Positions 38,660 through 48,855 of a stretch of 64,000 bases of DNA are shown here, piece by piece. Every line of letters begins with the position of its first letter. Positions within the stretch are counted from its first letter, which is position 1. The translations under genes and the position numbers were made by a program. Origin of the DNA: Marinobacter fuscus (GTDB lineage: Bacteria > Pseudomonadota > Gammaproteobacteria > Pseudomonadales > Oleiphilaceae); contig NZ_PXNP01000009.1 in NCBI RefSeq assembly GCF_003007675.1, positions 1 through 64,000 of the forward strand, given 5' to 3'. The notes beneath the pieces are model-generated. The model did no database searches. It had not been told where the DNA came from and saw nothing but the letters and a program-made list of their open reading frames with translations.

Positions 38660-41600
38660 ATGGACATGAACCGTCGGGAATTTTTCAAGTTCTGTGGGGT
38701 GGGCCTGGGTGCATCCAGCCTGGCCGCGCTCGGCATGACGCCCGAGCCGGCGTTTGCCGATTCCATTCGGCATTTCAAACTGACCGCCAGCAAGGAAACC
38801 CGTAACACCTGCCCGTATTGTTCGGTAGGGTGCGGCTTGCTGATGTACAGCCGCGGCAGCGGCGGCAAGAACGCCAAGCAGGAAATTTTTCATATTGAGG
38901 GAGACCCGGATCATCCGGTCAACCGCGGTAGCCTGTGCCCCAAAGGCGCTGGCCTGATCGACTTTATCCGCAGCCCCAACCGGCTGCACTACCCGCAGGT
39001 GCGAGAGCCAGGCAGCAACGAATGGAAGCGGGTGTCCTGGGATGAAGCTCTGGATCGCATTGCACGCCTGATGAAGGAAGACCGCGATGCCAACTTCGTT
39101 GAGAAAAACGACGCCGGGCAAACCGTCAACCGTTGGCTGACCACCGGCTTCCTGGCGGCGTCTGCCGCGTCCAGTGAAGCGGGTTACATGACACATAAAG
39201 TGGTGCGCTCCACAGGTATTCTGGGTTTCGACAACCAGGCGCGCGTCTGACACGGACCGACGGTGGCAGGTCTTGCCCCGACGTTTGGCCGTGGTGCCAT
39301 GACAAACCACTGGAACGACATCAAGAACGCCAACCTGGTGCTGGTGATGGGCGGCAACGCCGCAGAAGCACACCCGGTCGGGTTCAAATGGGTAACGGAA
39401 GCAAAAGCCCACAACCAGGCAAAACTGGTGGTGGTCGACCCCCGTTTTACCCGTACCGCCTCGGTGGCCGATCTGTACGCGCCTATTCGTACCGGTTCGG
39501 ACATTGCGTTTCTTGGTGGTCTGATCCACTACCTGCTGGACACCGATCAGATCCAGCACGAGTACGTGCGCAACTACACCGACATGCCGTTTATCGTGAA
39601 GGAAGGCTTCTCGTTTGCAGACGGCCTGTACAACGGTTACGACGCCGACTCCCGCAGCTACCCGGACAAAAGCGAATGGGATTACGAGCTGGATGAAAAC
39701 GGCCACGCCCGCGTCGACCCGACCCTGAGCCACCCCCGTTGCGTGTACCAGCTGATGAAAAAGCACTACAGCCGCTACACCCCGGAACTGGTTAGCCAGA
39801 TTTGTGGTACGCCGCTCAAGCGTATGATGCAGGTATGGGATACCATCGCTGAAACCGCGGTGCCCGGCAAAACCATGACCATTCTGTACGCCCTGGGCTG
39901 GACACAGCACTCGGTGGGCTCGCAGATGATCCGTGCCGGTGCCATGCTGCAGTTGTTGCTGGGTAATATCGGCATGCCAGGTGGTGGCGTGAACGCCCTG
40001 CGCGGCCACTCCAACATTCAGGGCCTGACCGATCTGGGCCTTCTGTCCAACCTTCTGCCGGGTTACCTGACCCTGCCCCGGGACAACGAGCAGGATTACA
40101 ACGCCTACATCGCCAAACGCGCACCCCAGGCCCTGCGCCCCGGGCAGCTGTCGTACTGGCAGAACTACGGCAAGTTCCACGTCAGCCTGATGAAAGCCTG
40201 GTACGGCGATGCGGTATCGGCCGAGAACAACTGGGGCTACGACTGGCTGCCGAAGCTCGACGTGCCGATGTACGACGTGCTGAAAGTCTTCGACATGATG
40301 TACGAAGGCAAGATGAACGGCTACTTCTGCCAGGGCTTTAACCCGATTGCGGCCTTCCCGAACAAAGCCAAGATCAGCGCGGCCTTGTCCAAGCTGAAGT
40401 ACCTGGTGGTGATGGACCCGCTGACCACAGAAACGTCCGAGTTCTGGCGGCAGGTAGACGACTACAACGATGTCGATACCGCCAGCATTCAGACCACGGT
40501 GTTCCGGCTGCCCACCACCTGCTTTGCCGAAGAAAACGGCTCGCTGGTGAACAGTAGCCGCTGGCTGCAGTGGCACTGGAAAGGCGCCGAGCCCCCGGGT
40601 GAAGCCCGTCCGGATGTATTCATCATGGGTGGCCTGTTCCATCGCCTGCGGGCCATGTACCAGCAGGACGGCGGCGCCTTCCCGGACCCGATCCTAAACC
40701 TGGACTGGTCCTACGAGCGCCCGGACGAACCCACCCCGGAGGAAATCGCCCGGGAGTTCAACGGCAAGGCGCTGGTGGATCTGAAAGACCCGAACACCGG
40801 TGAAGTGCTGGTGAAAGCTGGCCAGCAGTTGTCCGGCTTTGGCCAGTTACGGGACGACGGCAGCACCGCCAGCGGTTGCTGGCTGTTCTGCGGCTCCTGG
40901 ACCGAAGACGGCAACCTGATGGCCCGGCGCGACAACTCAGACCCCTACGACATGGGGCAGACCCTGGGTTGGGCCTGGTCGTGGCCAGCCAACCGGCGCA
41001 TTCTGTACAACCGCGCCTCGGCCGATCCGTCTGGTCAGCCGTGGGATGACGAGCACAAACGCCTGGTGTGGTGGGATGGCAGCAAGTGGACAGGCACCGA
41101 CGTGCCGGACTTCGCGGCCCGCTCGGCGCCAGAAGACAACATGAACCCGTTCATCATGAACCCGGAAGGTGTGGCCCGGTTCTTCGCCCGGGGCAATATG
41201 GCCGAAGGCCCGTTCCCCGAGCATTACGAGCCGTTCGAAACGCCCATCGGCCGCAATCCGCTGCATCCGAATTCGGCGGCAGTCACCAGCAACCCGGCGT
41301 CTCGGGTGTTCCGCAACGACATGGAAGTCTTCGGCCGTGCCGATGAATTCCCCCATGCCGCCACCACCTACCGGTTAACGGAGCACTTCCACTACTGGAC
41401 CAAGCACAACCGGCTGAACTCCATCGCGCAGCCACAGCAGTTTGTGGAACTGGGCGAGGTGATGGCTTCGGAGTTAGGTATCAAGGCCGGAGACCGGGTG
41501 CGGGTGTCTTCCAACCGCGGCTTTATCGAAGCGGTTGCAGTGGTCACCAAGCGGATTCGCCCGCTGCAGGTAGACGGCAAGACCGTTCACCACGTGGGTA

Positions 41601-41734
41601 TTCCGTTGCACTGGGGCTTTGTGGAGGTAGCTAAAAACGGCTACATCACCAACACGCTGACGCCGTTCGTGGGGGATGGCAACACCAACACCCCCGAGTA
41701 CAAGTCGTTTCTGGTTAACGTGGAGAAGGTGTAA
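38660..41734 (+). CDS. fdnG: selenocysteine-containing formate dehydrogenase alpha subunit
   Basis: One gene is interrupted by an in-frame UGA at 39248-39250 that should encode selenocysteine (Sec197). The flanks read [19 protein letters not shown], matching FdnG/FdoG around Sec196. Translation totals 1024 residues from the ATG at 38660, with AGGAG upstream. The N-terminus [18 protein letters not shown] is a Tat signal. [18 protein letters not shown] binds the first iron-sulfur cluster. The rest is the molybdopterin-guanine dinucleotide domain ([40 protein letters not shown]). It oxidises periplasmic formate and feeds FdnH and FdnI. Standard gene callers split it into two ORFs. Confidence 0.95.
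39248..39290 (+). promoter_or_regulatory. SECIS hairpin for Sec insertion
   Basis: Immediately after the UGA, the sequence forms a stem with GGC-AGGTCT-TGCC at its tip (39265-39276). The GGUCU apical element at 39269-39273 is the one SelB recognises in E. coli fdhF and fdnG. The position, within 40 nt of the UGA, is as expected. Confidence 0.85.
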
Positions 41735-41736
41735 TC

Positions 41737-42666
41737 ATGGCTACCCAAGACATCATCGCACGCTCCGCCACCACCACGCCCAGCCCGTCGGTTCGCCAGA
41801 CCGACGAGGTGGCCAAGCTGATCGACACCACCGTGTGCATTGGCTGCAAGGCCTGCCAGGTGGCCTGTTCGGAATGGAACGACCTGCGGGATGAAGTGGG
41901 TGACAACGTGGGGGTGTACGACAACCCCACGGACCTCACCGCCGATTCCTGGACGGTCATGCGCTTTGACGAGCACGAGACCAGCGAGGGCGATCTGGAA
42001 TGGCTGATCCGCAAGGACGGCTGCATGCACTGTGAGGATCCGGGCTGTCTGAAGGCCTGCCCGAGCCCCGGCGCCATCGTCAAATACGACAACGGCATTG
42101 TCGACTTCGACCAGGACAAATGCATTGGCTGCGGCTACTGCATTACCGGTTGTCCGTTCGATGTGCCGCGCATCTCCCAGAAAGACAACAAGGCCTACAA
42201 GTGCACCCTGTGTTCCGACCGGGTGTCTGTGGGCCTTGAACCGGCCTGTGTCAAAACCTGCCCCACTGGGGCGATTGTTTTCGGCACCAAGGACGACATG
42301 AAGGAGCATGCCAACTGGCGTATCCAGGATCTCAAGGGCCGGGGCTATGAAAACGCCGGTCTGTACGATCCCCCGGGCGTGGGCGGTACCCACGTGATGT
42401 ACGTTCTGCACCATGCCGATAAACCGCAGCTGTACAGTGACCTGCCCAGAGACCCGGCCATCAGCCCGCTGGTGGGCGCCTGGAAAGGCGTGGCCAAACC
42501 TCTGGCCATGCTGGCCATGGCGGCCACCGCCGCCGCAGGCTTCTTCCACTACATCCGGATCGGACCGAACCGGGTAAGTAAAGAAGACGAGGCAGCGGTG
42601 GAGCAGGACTCGGCACAAGCGGGTAGCAACAGCCCGGAGGCGGGAGGAAAGTCTGATGAACAGTAA
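41737..42666 (+). CDS. fdnH: formate dehydrogenase beta (iron-sulfur) subunit
   Basis: The 309-residue protein carries four 4Fe-4S motifs: [42 protein letters not shown] and [22 protein letters not shown]-terminal membrane helix (about 250-270, [18 protein letters not shown]) anchors it on the periplasmic side next to FdnI. It starts three bases after fdnG stops and overlaps fdnI by 11 nt. Confidence 0.95.
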   Translation: MATQDIIARSATTTPSPSVRQTDEVAKLIDTTVCIGCKACQVACSEWNDLRDEVGDNVGVYDNPTDLTADSWTVMRFDEHETSEGDLEWLIRKDGCMHCEDPGCLKACPSPGAIVKYDNGIVDFDQDKCIGCGYCITGCPFDVPRISQKDNKAYKCTLCSDRVSVGLEPACVKTCPTGAIVFGTKDDMKEHANWRIQDLKGRGYENAGLYDPPGVGGTHVMYVLHHADKPQLYSDLPRDPAISPLVGAWKGVAKPLAMLAMAATAAAGFFHYIRIGPNRVSKEDEAAVEQDSAQAGSNSPEAGGKSDEQ

Positions 42667-43291
42667 CCAAAACCAGGATCTTCAGCGCTACAACGCCAAC
42701 GAACGATCCAACCACTGGGCGGTCGCACTGCTGTTCGTGATGGCTGCACTCTCGGGCCTGGCGCTGTTTCACCCGGCTCTGTTCTGGATGACCAACCTGT
42801 TTGGTGGTGGCCCCTGGACCCGCATCCTGCACCCCTTTATCGGGGTGGCCATGATGCTGTTCTTCCTGGGGCTGGCGTTCCGCTTTGCCGGGCGTAACCG
42901 GTTCAAGGCCCACGATCGCCAGTGGTTGTCCCAGTGGCGGGATATGATCAGTAACCGGGAAGAGAATCTGCCCCGCATCGGCAAGTACAATGCCGGGCAG
43001 AAACTGCTGTTCTGGGTACTGGTGGTGAGCATGCTGGCGCTGTTGTTCAGTGGCATCGTGATCTGGCGCGAGTACTTCAGCGGCTTCTTCGGCATTGGCG
43101 TTATCCGCTTTGCCAGCTTGCTGCATGCGGTGGCGGCCTTTGTGCTGATCAGCAGCATCATTGTGCACATCTACGCGGCTATCTGGGTGAAAGGCTCGGT
43201 GGGCGCCATGACCTCTGGCAAGGTCAGCCGTGCCTGGGCGCGCAAGCACCATGCCCTGTGGTACGACGAAGTGCGCAAAAACCAGCGCTGA
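42656..43291 (+). CDS. fdnI: formate dehydrogenase gamma (cytochrome b556) subunit
   Basis: The 211-residue protein has four membrane helices (about 22-42, 58-78, 113-135, 147-170) with His residues for two b hemes ([42 protein letters not shown]). It passes electrons from FdnH to quinone. A GC-rich hairpin at 43297-43329 and another at 43363-43380 follow. Confidence 0.93.
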   Translation: MNSNQNQDLQRYNANERSNHWAVALLFVMAALSGLALFHPALFWMTNLFGGGPWTRILHPFIGVAMMLFFLGLAFRFAGRNRFKAHDRQWLSQWRDMISNREENLPRIGKYNAGQKLLFWVLVVSMLALLFSGIVIWREYFSGFFGIGVIRFASLLHAVAAFVLISSIIVHIYAAIWVKGSVGAMTSGKVSRAWARKHHALWYDEVRKNQR

Positions 43292-43296
43292 TAACC

Positions 43297-43384
43297 ACGG
43301 CGGGCTCCCGGCAACCGGAGCCCCGCCGTTGTTATACACTGTTAACAGATAACAGATTCAGGCAGCGCCCCCGGGCGCTGTTTG
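43297..43384 (+). terminator. two GC-rich hairpins between fdnI and fdhE
   Basis: ACGGCGGG-CTCC (43297-43308) pairs with GGAG-CCCCGCCGT (43317-43329) with one bulged base. Then CAGCGCCC (43363-43370) pairs with GGGCGCTG (43373-43380), followed by TTTG. Neither has a full T-tract, so they may attenuate rather than stop transcription into fdhE. Confidence 0.5.
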
Positions 43385-43412
43385 TTTATTACAACCCTCA
43401 AGGAGCCACACG

Positions 43413-44375
43413 GTGTCCTCGAAAATTATTGAACCCGGGCAGATAGAAGCATCTGCAACCACGCCACCGTTTGTCTTGCTGCCGCCAAAAGACGTATTTG
43501 CGCGGCGCGCCGAACGCTTGGTAAGTCTGGCGGAAGGCCACCCCCTGGGCGCTTACCTCAGCCTGATGGCCCGGGTAAGCAAGGCCCAGGATGCAGTACT
43601 CGAAAACCCGCCCGAACTGCCCACGCTGGACGCGCAGGCCCTGAGCACAGCGCTTAAGCACGATATGCCACCCCTGTCGGTGGATACGCTGCTGCGGGAC
43701 AATCACTGGCAACCCCTTCTGGAAGCCTGGCTGGGGCGTTTCCGCGAGCAGAATCCGGAGTTACCCGATCCAGTCAATCAGGCCCTGGAGCAACTGCAAC
43801 AGGCCAGCGCCAAGCAACGGTTGGACTGGGCCGAGGCTCTGGTAGGAGGGCGCTTCAGCGAACTGCCCGGCGCCCTGGTGCCGTTTCTCGGCGCCAGCCT
43901 GCAACTGGCCTGGACACTGTGGCTGGGGCAAGTGGATGGCAAGGCCATTCGCGAACGGGAAGACCAGACCGAATGCCCCTGCTGTGGTTCGCTGCCGGTG
44001 GCAGGCGTTATCCACCACCGCCGCCCCGCCGACGGTGTGCGCTATCTGGTGTGCTCCCTGTGCGCCACCCAATGGCACTACGTACGCCTGAAGTGCAGCC
44101 ATTGCCTGGGCACCAAGGGCCTGGAATACCTGCACTTCGACGACAGCCCCTACGGCATTCGCGCTGAAAGCTGCCCGCAATGCCACACCAGCCTGAAGCA
44201 GCTGTATCTGGAAAACGCCCCCAACAGCGATGCGGTGGCTGCCGACCTGGCCAGCCTGGACCTGGACATGAGCCTGGCCGAACAGGGCTTCCACCGCCGG
44301 GCGCCCAACCTGCTGCTGGCACCGGGCGGTGATGGCGCCAGCGCCGACGCCCCCGCCACCCGGGATACTCACTAA
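43413..44375 (+). CDS. fdhE: formate dehydrogenase accessory protein FdhE
   Basis: The 320-residue protein with a GTG start (AAGGAG upstream) has the FdhE zinc-ribbon pairs: CPCCGSLP, CSLCATQW, CSHC and CPQCH, in the second half. FdhE is needed for activity or assembly of Tat-exported formate dehydrogenase. It lies between the fdn genes and selA, a common arrangement. Confidence 0.92.
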   Translation: MSSKIIEPGQIEASATTPPFVLLPPKDVFARRAERLVSLAEGHPLGAYLSLMARVSKAQDAVLENPPELPTLDAQALSTALKHDMPPLSVDTLLRDNHWQPLLEAWLGRFREQNPELPDPVNQALEQLQQASAKQRLDWAEALVGGRFSELPGALVPFLGASLQLAWTLWLGQVDGKAIREREDQTECPCCGSLPVAGVIHHRRPADGVRYLVCSLCATQWHYVRLKCSHCLGTKGLEYLHFDDSPYGIRAESCPQCHTSLKQLYLENAPNSDAVAADLASLDLDMSLAEQGFHRRAPNLLLAPGGDGASADAPATRDTH

Positions 44376-44390
44376 CGGAAGGTTGAGAAC

Positions 44391-45806
44391 ATGAATGCGC
44401 CACAGCAACCACGCCCGCCCTCGGTAGATCAGCTTCTGGGTAGCCCGGGTATGGACAGCCTGCAGGAGCTTTACGGCCGGGCCCCGGTGCTCGCCAGCGC
44501 CCGGGCGGTACTGGCCGAACTGAGCGAAGCCTACCGCCAAGGCGAGCTGCAGCCGACAGCACTGGCGGAATCTGCCCTGCTGGCCGCGGTAACCGCCCGG
44601 CTTGAGGCCGCCCAGACGCCCAACATTCGCCGTATGTTCAACCTGACCGGCACGGTGCTGCACACCAATCTGGGGCGCGCCCTGCTGCCGGAAGAAGCGA
44701 TAGAAGCAATGGCACTGGCGGCGCGCCACCCGGTCAATCTGGAGTTTGATCTGGACAACGGCCAGCGGGGCGACCGGGACAGTCTGGTGGAAAACCTGAT
44801 CTGCGAACTCACCGGCGCCGAAGCAGCCACCGTGGTAAACAACAACGCGGCGGCTGTGTTATTAACCCTGGGCGCTTTAGGCGCGGGTAAAGAGGCCATT
44901 ATTTCCCGGGGTGAGCTGATCGAAATCGGCGGTTCCTTCCGCATTCCCGACATCATGGCTCAGGCCGGGGTAATGCTGCATGAAATTGGCACCACCAACC
45001 GCACCCATTTGCGGGACTACGAAAACGCCATCAACGAGCAGACCGGGCTAATCCTGCGGGTTCATCCCAGCAACTACAGCCTCCAGGGCTTCACCGCCAG
45101 CGTGAAAACCCGGGCACTGTCCGAACTCGGCCGTGCCCACAAGCTGCCGGTTATGGAAGATCTGGGCAGCGGCAGCCTGGTGGATCTGTCCCGTTATGGC
45201 CTGCCCCGGGAGCCTCTGGTGCAGGAATCCCTGGCCGAAGGCACCGATGTAGTCACCTTTAGTGGCGACAAGCTTCTAGGGGGCCCGCAGGCTGGTGTGA
45301 TTGTCGGCCGTAAAGACCTGATCAAACGCATCAAAGCCCACCCCTTGAAACGGGCCCTGCGGGTGGACAAGGTGACCCTGGCTGCCCTGGAAACCGTGCT
45401 GCGGTTGTACCAGGATCCAGACCGCCTGCACACCCGGCTAACCAGCCTACGCCTGCTGACCCGGCCGGAAGCCGACATCCGTGCCCAGGCCGAACGGCTG
45501 GCGCCGCTGCTGGCGCGCCAGCTGGGTGAACAATGGCAGATAGAGGCGGTGCCCGCCCTTGGCATGATTGGCAGTGGTGCCCAGCCGGTGGCCCGGCTGG
45601 CCAGCGCCGCCCTCTGCCTGCGGCCAGTGGGCCCCCGCAAGGAACATAACCGCACCCTCATCGCCCTGATGACGGCCCTGCGCAGCCTACCCATCCCGGT
45701 GGTTGGTCGCCTGGACGACGGCGCGCTCTGGTTGGATCTGCGCCAACTGGACGACGAAACCGCGTTTGTCGAACAACTGCCAGCTCTGGTGGTGCCCGGC
45801 GCATGA
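44391..45806 (+). CDS. selA: L-seryl-tRNA(Sec) selenium transferase
   Basis: The 471-residue PLP enzyme begins with [11 protein letters not shown] and has [18 protein letters not shown], and the PLP Lys in [15 protein letters not shown] at residue 294 (E. coli Lys295). It converts Ser-tRNA(Sec) to Sec-tRNA(Sec) using selenophosphate. Its stop overlaps the selB start by four bases. selD, which makes selenophosphate, is not in the window. Confidence 0.95.
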   Translation: MNAPQQPRPPSVDQLLGSPGMDSLQELYGRAPVLASARAVLAELSEAYRQGELQPTALAESALLAAVTARLEAAQTPNIRRMFNLTGTVLHTNLGRALLPEEAIEAMALAARHPVNLEFDLDNGQRGDRDSLVENLICELTGAEAATVVNNNAAAVLLTLGALGAGKEAIISRGELIEIGGSFRIPDIMAQAGVMLHEIGTTNRTHLRDYENAINEQTGLILRVHPSNYSLQGFTASVKTRALSELGRAHKLPVMEDLGSGSLVDLSRYGLPREPLVQESLAEGTDVVTFSGDKLLGGPQAGVIVGRKDLIKRIKAHPLKRALRVDKVTLAALETVLRLYQDPDRLHTRLTSLRLLTRPEADIRAQAERLAPLLARQLGEQWQIEAVPALGMIGSGAQPVARLASAALCLRPVGPRKEHNRTLIALMTALRSLPIPVVGRLDDGALWLDLRQLDDETAFVEQLPALVVPGA

Positions 45807-47728
45807 TCATTGCCACCGCAGGCCATATCGACCACGGCAAAACCGCCCTGCTGGCGGCACTCACCGGCCAGGCCGGTGATCATCGCCGCGAGGAACAAAG
45901 CCGGGGCATCACCATCGACCTGGGCTACCGATACGCCTCGTTGGGCGATGGCGACACTCTCGGTTTTATCGACGTACCCTGCCACGAGCGCTTTGTTCAC
46001 AACATGCTGGCCGGTGCCGGCGGGGTAGATCTGGCCCTGCTGGTGGTGGCCGCCGACGACGGCGTGATGCCCCAGACCCGGGAACATCTGGCCATTCTGG
46101 CGTTACTGGGCATTCCCCGGCTATGGCTGGTGCTGACCAAATGCGACCGGGTGGATGCCGCCCAACAGGCAGCGGCCGAAGCCGATATACGTAACCTGCT
46201 CGCCACCACCACCTATCGGAACGCACCGGGTTTCCGGGTTTCCAGCATTACCGGCGAAGGGGTGGACGAGCTGCGCCAGGCACTGGTGGCGGAAGCCGGG
46301 CAAAGTGCCCGGAGCAACCCGGGCACCTGGTTCCGACTGTCGGTTGACCGGGCGTTCAGCATCTCCGGCGCGGGCACGGTCGTCACCGGCACGGCATTGG
46401 CTGGCCGGATTGCGGTCGGCGACAGCCTGTTGCTGGCCCGTGCCAGTGGCGAACATCAAACGGTGCGGGTGCGCGGCCTGCACGCCCAGAATCAGGTAGC
46501 GGAACAGGCCCGCGGTGGCCAGCGGGTCGCCATCAACCTGGCTGGCGACCGCCTGAAAGCCGAGCAGATTGAGCGGGGCAGCTGGCTGCTGCAGCCAGAA
46601 TTGCTCAATCCGAGCCGTCGGCTGGATATTCAGCTGAGTCTGCTGCCGGATGCACCCAAAGCGCTGGCGCACTGGAGCCCGGTACACATTCACCTGGGCG
46701 CACAGCATCTGACCGGCCGGGTAGCGCTGCTGGAACAGCAGAGCCTGTCCCCTGGCCAAACAGGGCTGGCACAACTTGTGATGAATGGCCACTGCCAGGC
46801 AGTGTGGGGCGATCGGGTCGTGATCCGGGATCAATCCGCCCGGCAAACCCTCGGTGGCGGGCCGGTGCTCGATCCCGCCGGGCCAACCCGTCAACGGCGC
46901 AGCGAAGCAAGACTGGCCCAACTGCGGGCCCTGGCCAGTGGCGGGCTGGACAACGCCCTGCCATCGCTGCTGGCGCAAGCTGACAATGGCCTGGCGCCAG
47001 ACACCCTGCAACGCCAGTTCAACCAGTCACCAGAGCACTGGCACTCCCCATCCGGAACTCTGGAGAAAGCCACCGCCCGAGGCCCCCGGCTGTTCAGCGA
47101 AGCGATCTGGCAAAACCACCAGGCGGCGCTGACCGACGCCCTGAGCCGCTTTCATCAGGAACACCCCGACGAGCCTGGCCCCGACCGCAGTCGGTTGCGG
47201 CGCTACGGCGTGCCTTACCTGGAACCGGCAGTGTTTGCTGCCCTGCTGGATGAAGCCCTGGCAGACAAGCAGATCCTCACCAGTGGCCCCTGGCTGCACC
47301 GGCCAGACCATCAGGTGCGATTGAGTGATGAAGAAGAAGCTCTCAAAGCCCGGCTCTGGCCGCATCTGGAACACGGCGGTATCAACCCGCCCTGGGTGCG
47401 GGATCTGGCCCGACTGGAAGACGTGGGCGAAGATCAGGTGCGGGCGTTGCTGCGAAAGCTGGCCCGGCTGGGCCAGTTACATCAGGTGGTGCGGGATCTG
47501 TTCTACCCGGAATCGGGCATCGAACAACTGGTACGACAAGTGCTGGTTCTGTCGGGAGACGACAACCAGTTTGAAGTAATCGACTTTCGCGATGCCGTCG
47601 GCCTGGGCCGCAAACGCTGCGTGCAATTGCTGGAATATCTGGATCGGCTGGGGGTGACCCGGCGCTTTGGCAATCAGCGCCGGATACGCCACGAAAGCAG
47701 CATGGTTTCCCGTGTAAAAACAGACTAG
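45803..47728 (+). CDS. selB: selenocysteine-specific elongation factor
   Basis: The 641-residue protein starts [20 protein letters not shown] (G1), with RGITIDLGY (G2), [12 protein letters not shown] (G3, D-x-P-C-H) and TKCDRVD (G4), then beta-barrel domains and C-terminal winged-helix domains (about 380-641) that bind SECIS. It delivers Sec-tRNA to the UGA in fdnG. The stop lies 16 nt before tRNA-Sec. Confidence 0.95.
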   Translation: MIIATAGHIDHGKTALLAALTGQAGDHRREEQSRGITIDLGYRYASLGDGDTLGFIDVPCHERFVHNMLAGAGGVDLALLVVAADDGVMPQTREHLAILALLGIPRLWLVLTKCDRVDAAQQAAAEADIRNLLATTTYRNAPGFRVSSITGEGVDELRQALVAEAGQSARSNPGTWFRLSVDRAFSISGAGTVVTGTALAGRIAVGDSLLLARASGEHQTVRVRGLHAQNQVAEQARGGQRVAINLAGDRLKAEQIERGSWLLQPELLNPSRRLDIQLSLLPDAPKALAHWSPVHIHLGAQHLTGRVALLEQQSLSPGQTGLAQLVMNGHCQAVWGDRVVIRDQSARQTLGGGPVLDPAGPTRQRRSEARLAQLRALASGGLDNALPSLLAQADNGLAPDTLQRQFNQSPEHWHSPSGTLEKATARGPRLFSEAIWQNHQAALTDALSRFHQEHPDEPGPDRSRLRRYGVPYLEPAVFAALLDEALADKQILTSGPWLHRPDHQVRLSDEEEALKARLWPHLEHGGINPPWVRDLARLEDVGEDQVRALLRKLARLGQLHQVVRDLFYPESGIEQLVRQVLVLSGDDNQFEVIDFRDAVGLGRKRCVQLLEYLDRLGVTRRFGNQRRIRHESSMVSRVKTD

Positions 47729-47744
47729 TATCTTGGCATCTGCT

Positions 47745-47840
47745 GGAGGGCAATCACATCCGGTGGTGTGGCCGGACTTCAAATCCGGTTGGGGACGGCA
47801 GCCGTTCCTGGGTGGGTTCGACTCCCACTGCCCTCCGCCA
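47745..47840 (+). tRNA. selC: tRNA-Sec, anticodon UCA
   Basis: The 96-nt sequence begins GGAGGGC and ends with the pairing GCCCTCC plus GCCA. It has a long acceptor/T stack, an extended variable arm and the anticodon TCA at 47779-47781 within GGACTTCAAATCC. T arm: GTGGG-TTCGACT-CCCAC. The overall form matches E. coli selC. It lies directly after selB. Confidence 0.95.
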
Positions 47841-47870
47841 ATTCAGCAGGCACCGGGCGTTCTGACTGGC

Positions 47871-48338
47871 TCAGGATTTCCACTTCAGCGCCTGAACGCT
47901 TTCGTCCTGCGGATCAAAACCATCCAGCTCCGCCTGCCGGTTAAACGCAGCCACCGCCTGCTCGCCCCGCAGTAACTGCTGGCAAGCCCCGGCCCAGTCA
48001 TCCGGCTGCATCCGGATCATCCAACCATCACCGTAACAATCCCGGTTGATCAACACCGGCCGACCCGACAACGCCTCATTGTGGGCAGTCACCGTTCCGG
48101 CAATGGGCGATTTCGCCGAGGCCGCCGCCTTGGCAAACTCCACCACGCCAAAACTGCGATCCACCGCCACCGACACCCCCACCCGCTTGGGGGTAAACGC
48201 AAAAATATCGCCATACAAGGCCACACCATAGGCACTCAGGCCCAGAGTTACCTCGCCGTTTGTCTCTTCCCGCAACCACAGATTATGGCCAGGGGCGTAC
48301 CAGAGGTTGTCCGGAAAACTCAAACCCTCAAGCTTCAT
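47871..48338 (-). CDS. GcvH-like lipoyl-domain protein
   Basis: The 155-residue protein resembles GcvH (YAPGHNLWLREE near the start; GVVEFAKAAASAKSPIAGTV, with a Lys that could be lipoylated in the usual loop), but its C-terminal part (WAGACQQLLRGEQAVAAF) is not typical GcvH. No gcvT, gcvP or lipoate ligase gene is near. The start overlaps the DsrE-like gene's stop by four bases, so the two are coupled. Lipoate-binding GcvH relatives beside DsrE proteins are known from sulfur oxidation (LbpA in sHdr systems). Whether this is such a protein is inference. Confidence 0.65.
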   Translation of the reverse strand: MKLEGLSFPDNLWYAPGHNLWLREETNGEVTLGLSAYGVALYGDIFAFTPKRVGVSVAVDRSFGVVEFAKAAASAKSPIAGTVTAHNEALSGRPVLINRDCYGDGWMIRMQPDDWAGACQQLLRGEQAVAAFNRQAELDGFDPQDESVQALKWKS

Positions 48339-48721
48339 AACGAAAGCACCCGCTCGTATTCCAGAATCATCGCCGCCATTTCACCACCACTGCCGTACTC
48401 ATCCACCTCCGGAATCAACGGCTGATCCTCAGGCATCGCCTGGCCGGGCACCGGCGGCTTGCGGCAAAGCAGCAACCGGGCGCCCATCTGCTTGGCCTGG
48501 CGAATAAAGTGAATCACCGGCTGCCCCCCCTCCTGGGCAAACAGCTGCTCCGCCACCCCCGGCCGGGCTAACTCCGTGGCTTCGCCGGTCAGGTACAGCG
48601 TCACCTCCGCATCCAGGCACGCCAGTAAGGTGGCGGTGTGAAAAGGCGCGGCACAGCGGGCTGGCGTGCTCGGGCCACTGGTCACCAGAATCAGAACGCG
48701 CTGCTGCGCTGGCTCAGACAC
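48335..48721 (-). CDS. DsrE-like small protein
   Basis: I chose the GTG at 48721 (AGGAG six bases upstream), giving 128 residues: VSEPAQQRVLILVTSGPSTP, then FHTATLLACLDAEVTLYLTG. This looks like the DsrE/TusD fold: a beta-alpha start with a short SGP loop, then alternating strands. A Cys in LLLCRKPPVPGQ may be at the sulfur-carrier position. It is translationally coupled to the GcvH-like gene. The function is unknown; a sulfur-transfer role is suggested by family only. Confidence 0.6.
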   Translation of the reverse strand: MSEPAQQRVLILVTSGPSTPARCAAPFHTATLLACLDAEVTLYLTGEATELARPGVAEQLFAQEGGQPVIHFIRQAKQMGARLLLCRKPPVPGQAMPEDQPLIPEVDEYGSGGEMAAMILEYERVLSL

Positions 48722-48855
48722 TTCGATCTCCTGAATGAACGCGTAAACCTGTGCACGCAATCTATCACAGTGGCCGGAATAGCGGGAAACCCGCTGGCAG
48801 CCAACTCGAAATCTGATAGAGTAATTCGCAACCTATTCTCAAGGAGTCGCGGCGC

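Noticed and set aside
38660..39250. fdnG read as a short ORF ending in a stop, followed by a separate gene at 39263
   Set aside because: The stop is a UGA at the conserved selenocysteine position with a SECIS hairpin, and selA, selB and selC are present, so this is one gene.
38486..40642. 718-residue open frame on the minus strand
   Set aside because: It is antisense to fdnG, whose protein matches its family along its whole length; the open antisense frame comes from GC-rich codon use.
47871..48338. Genuine glycine cleavage H protein
   Set aside because: It is possible, but there is no gcvT or gcvP nearby, the C-terminus is atypical and it is coupled to a DsrE-like gene, so I kept it as GcvH-like.
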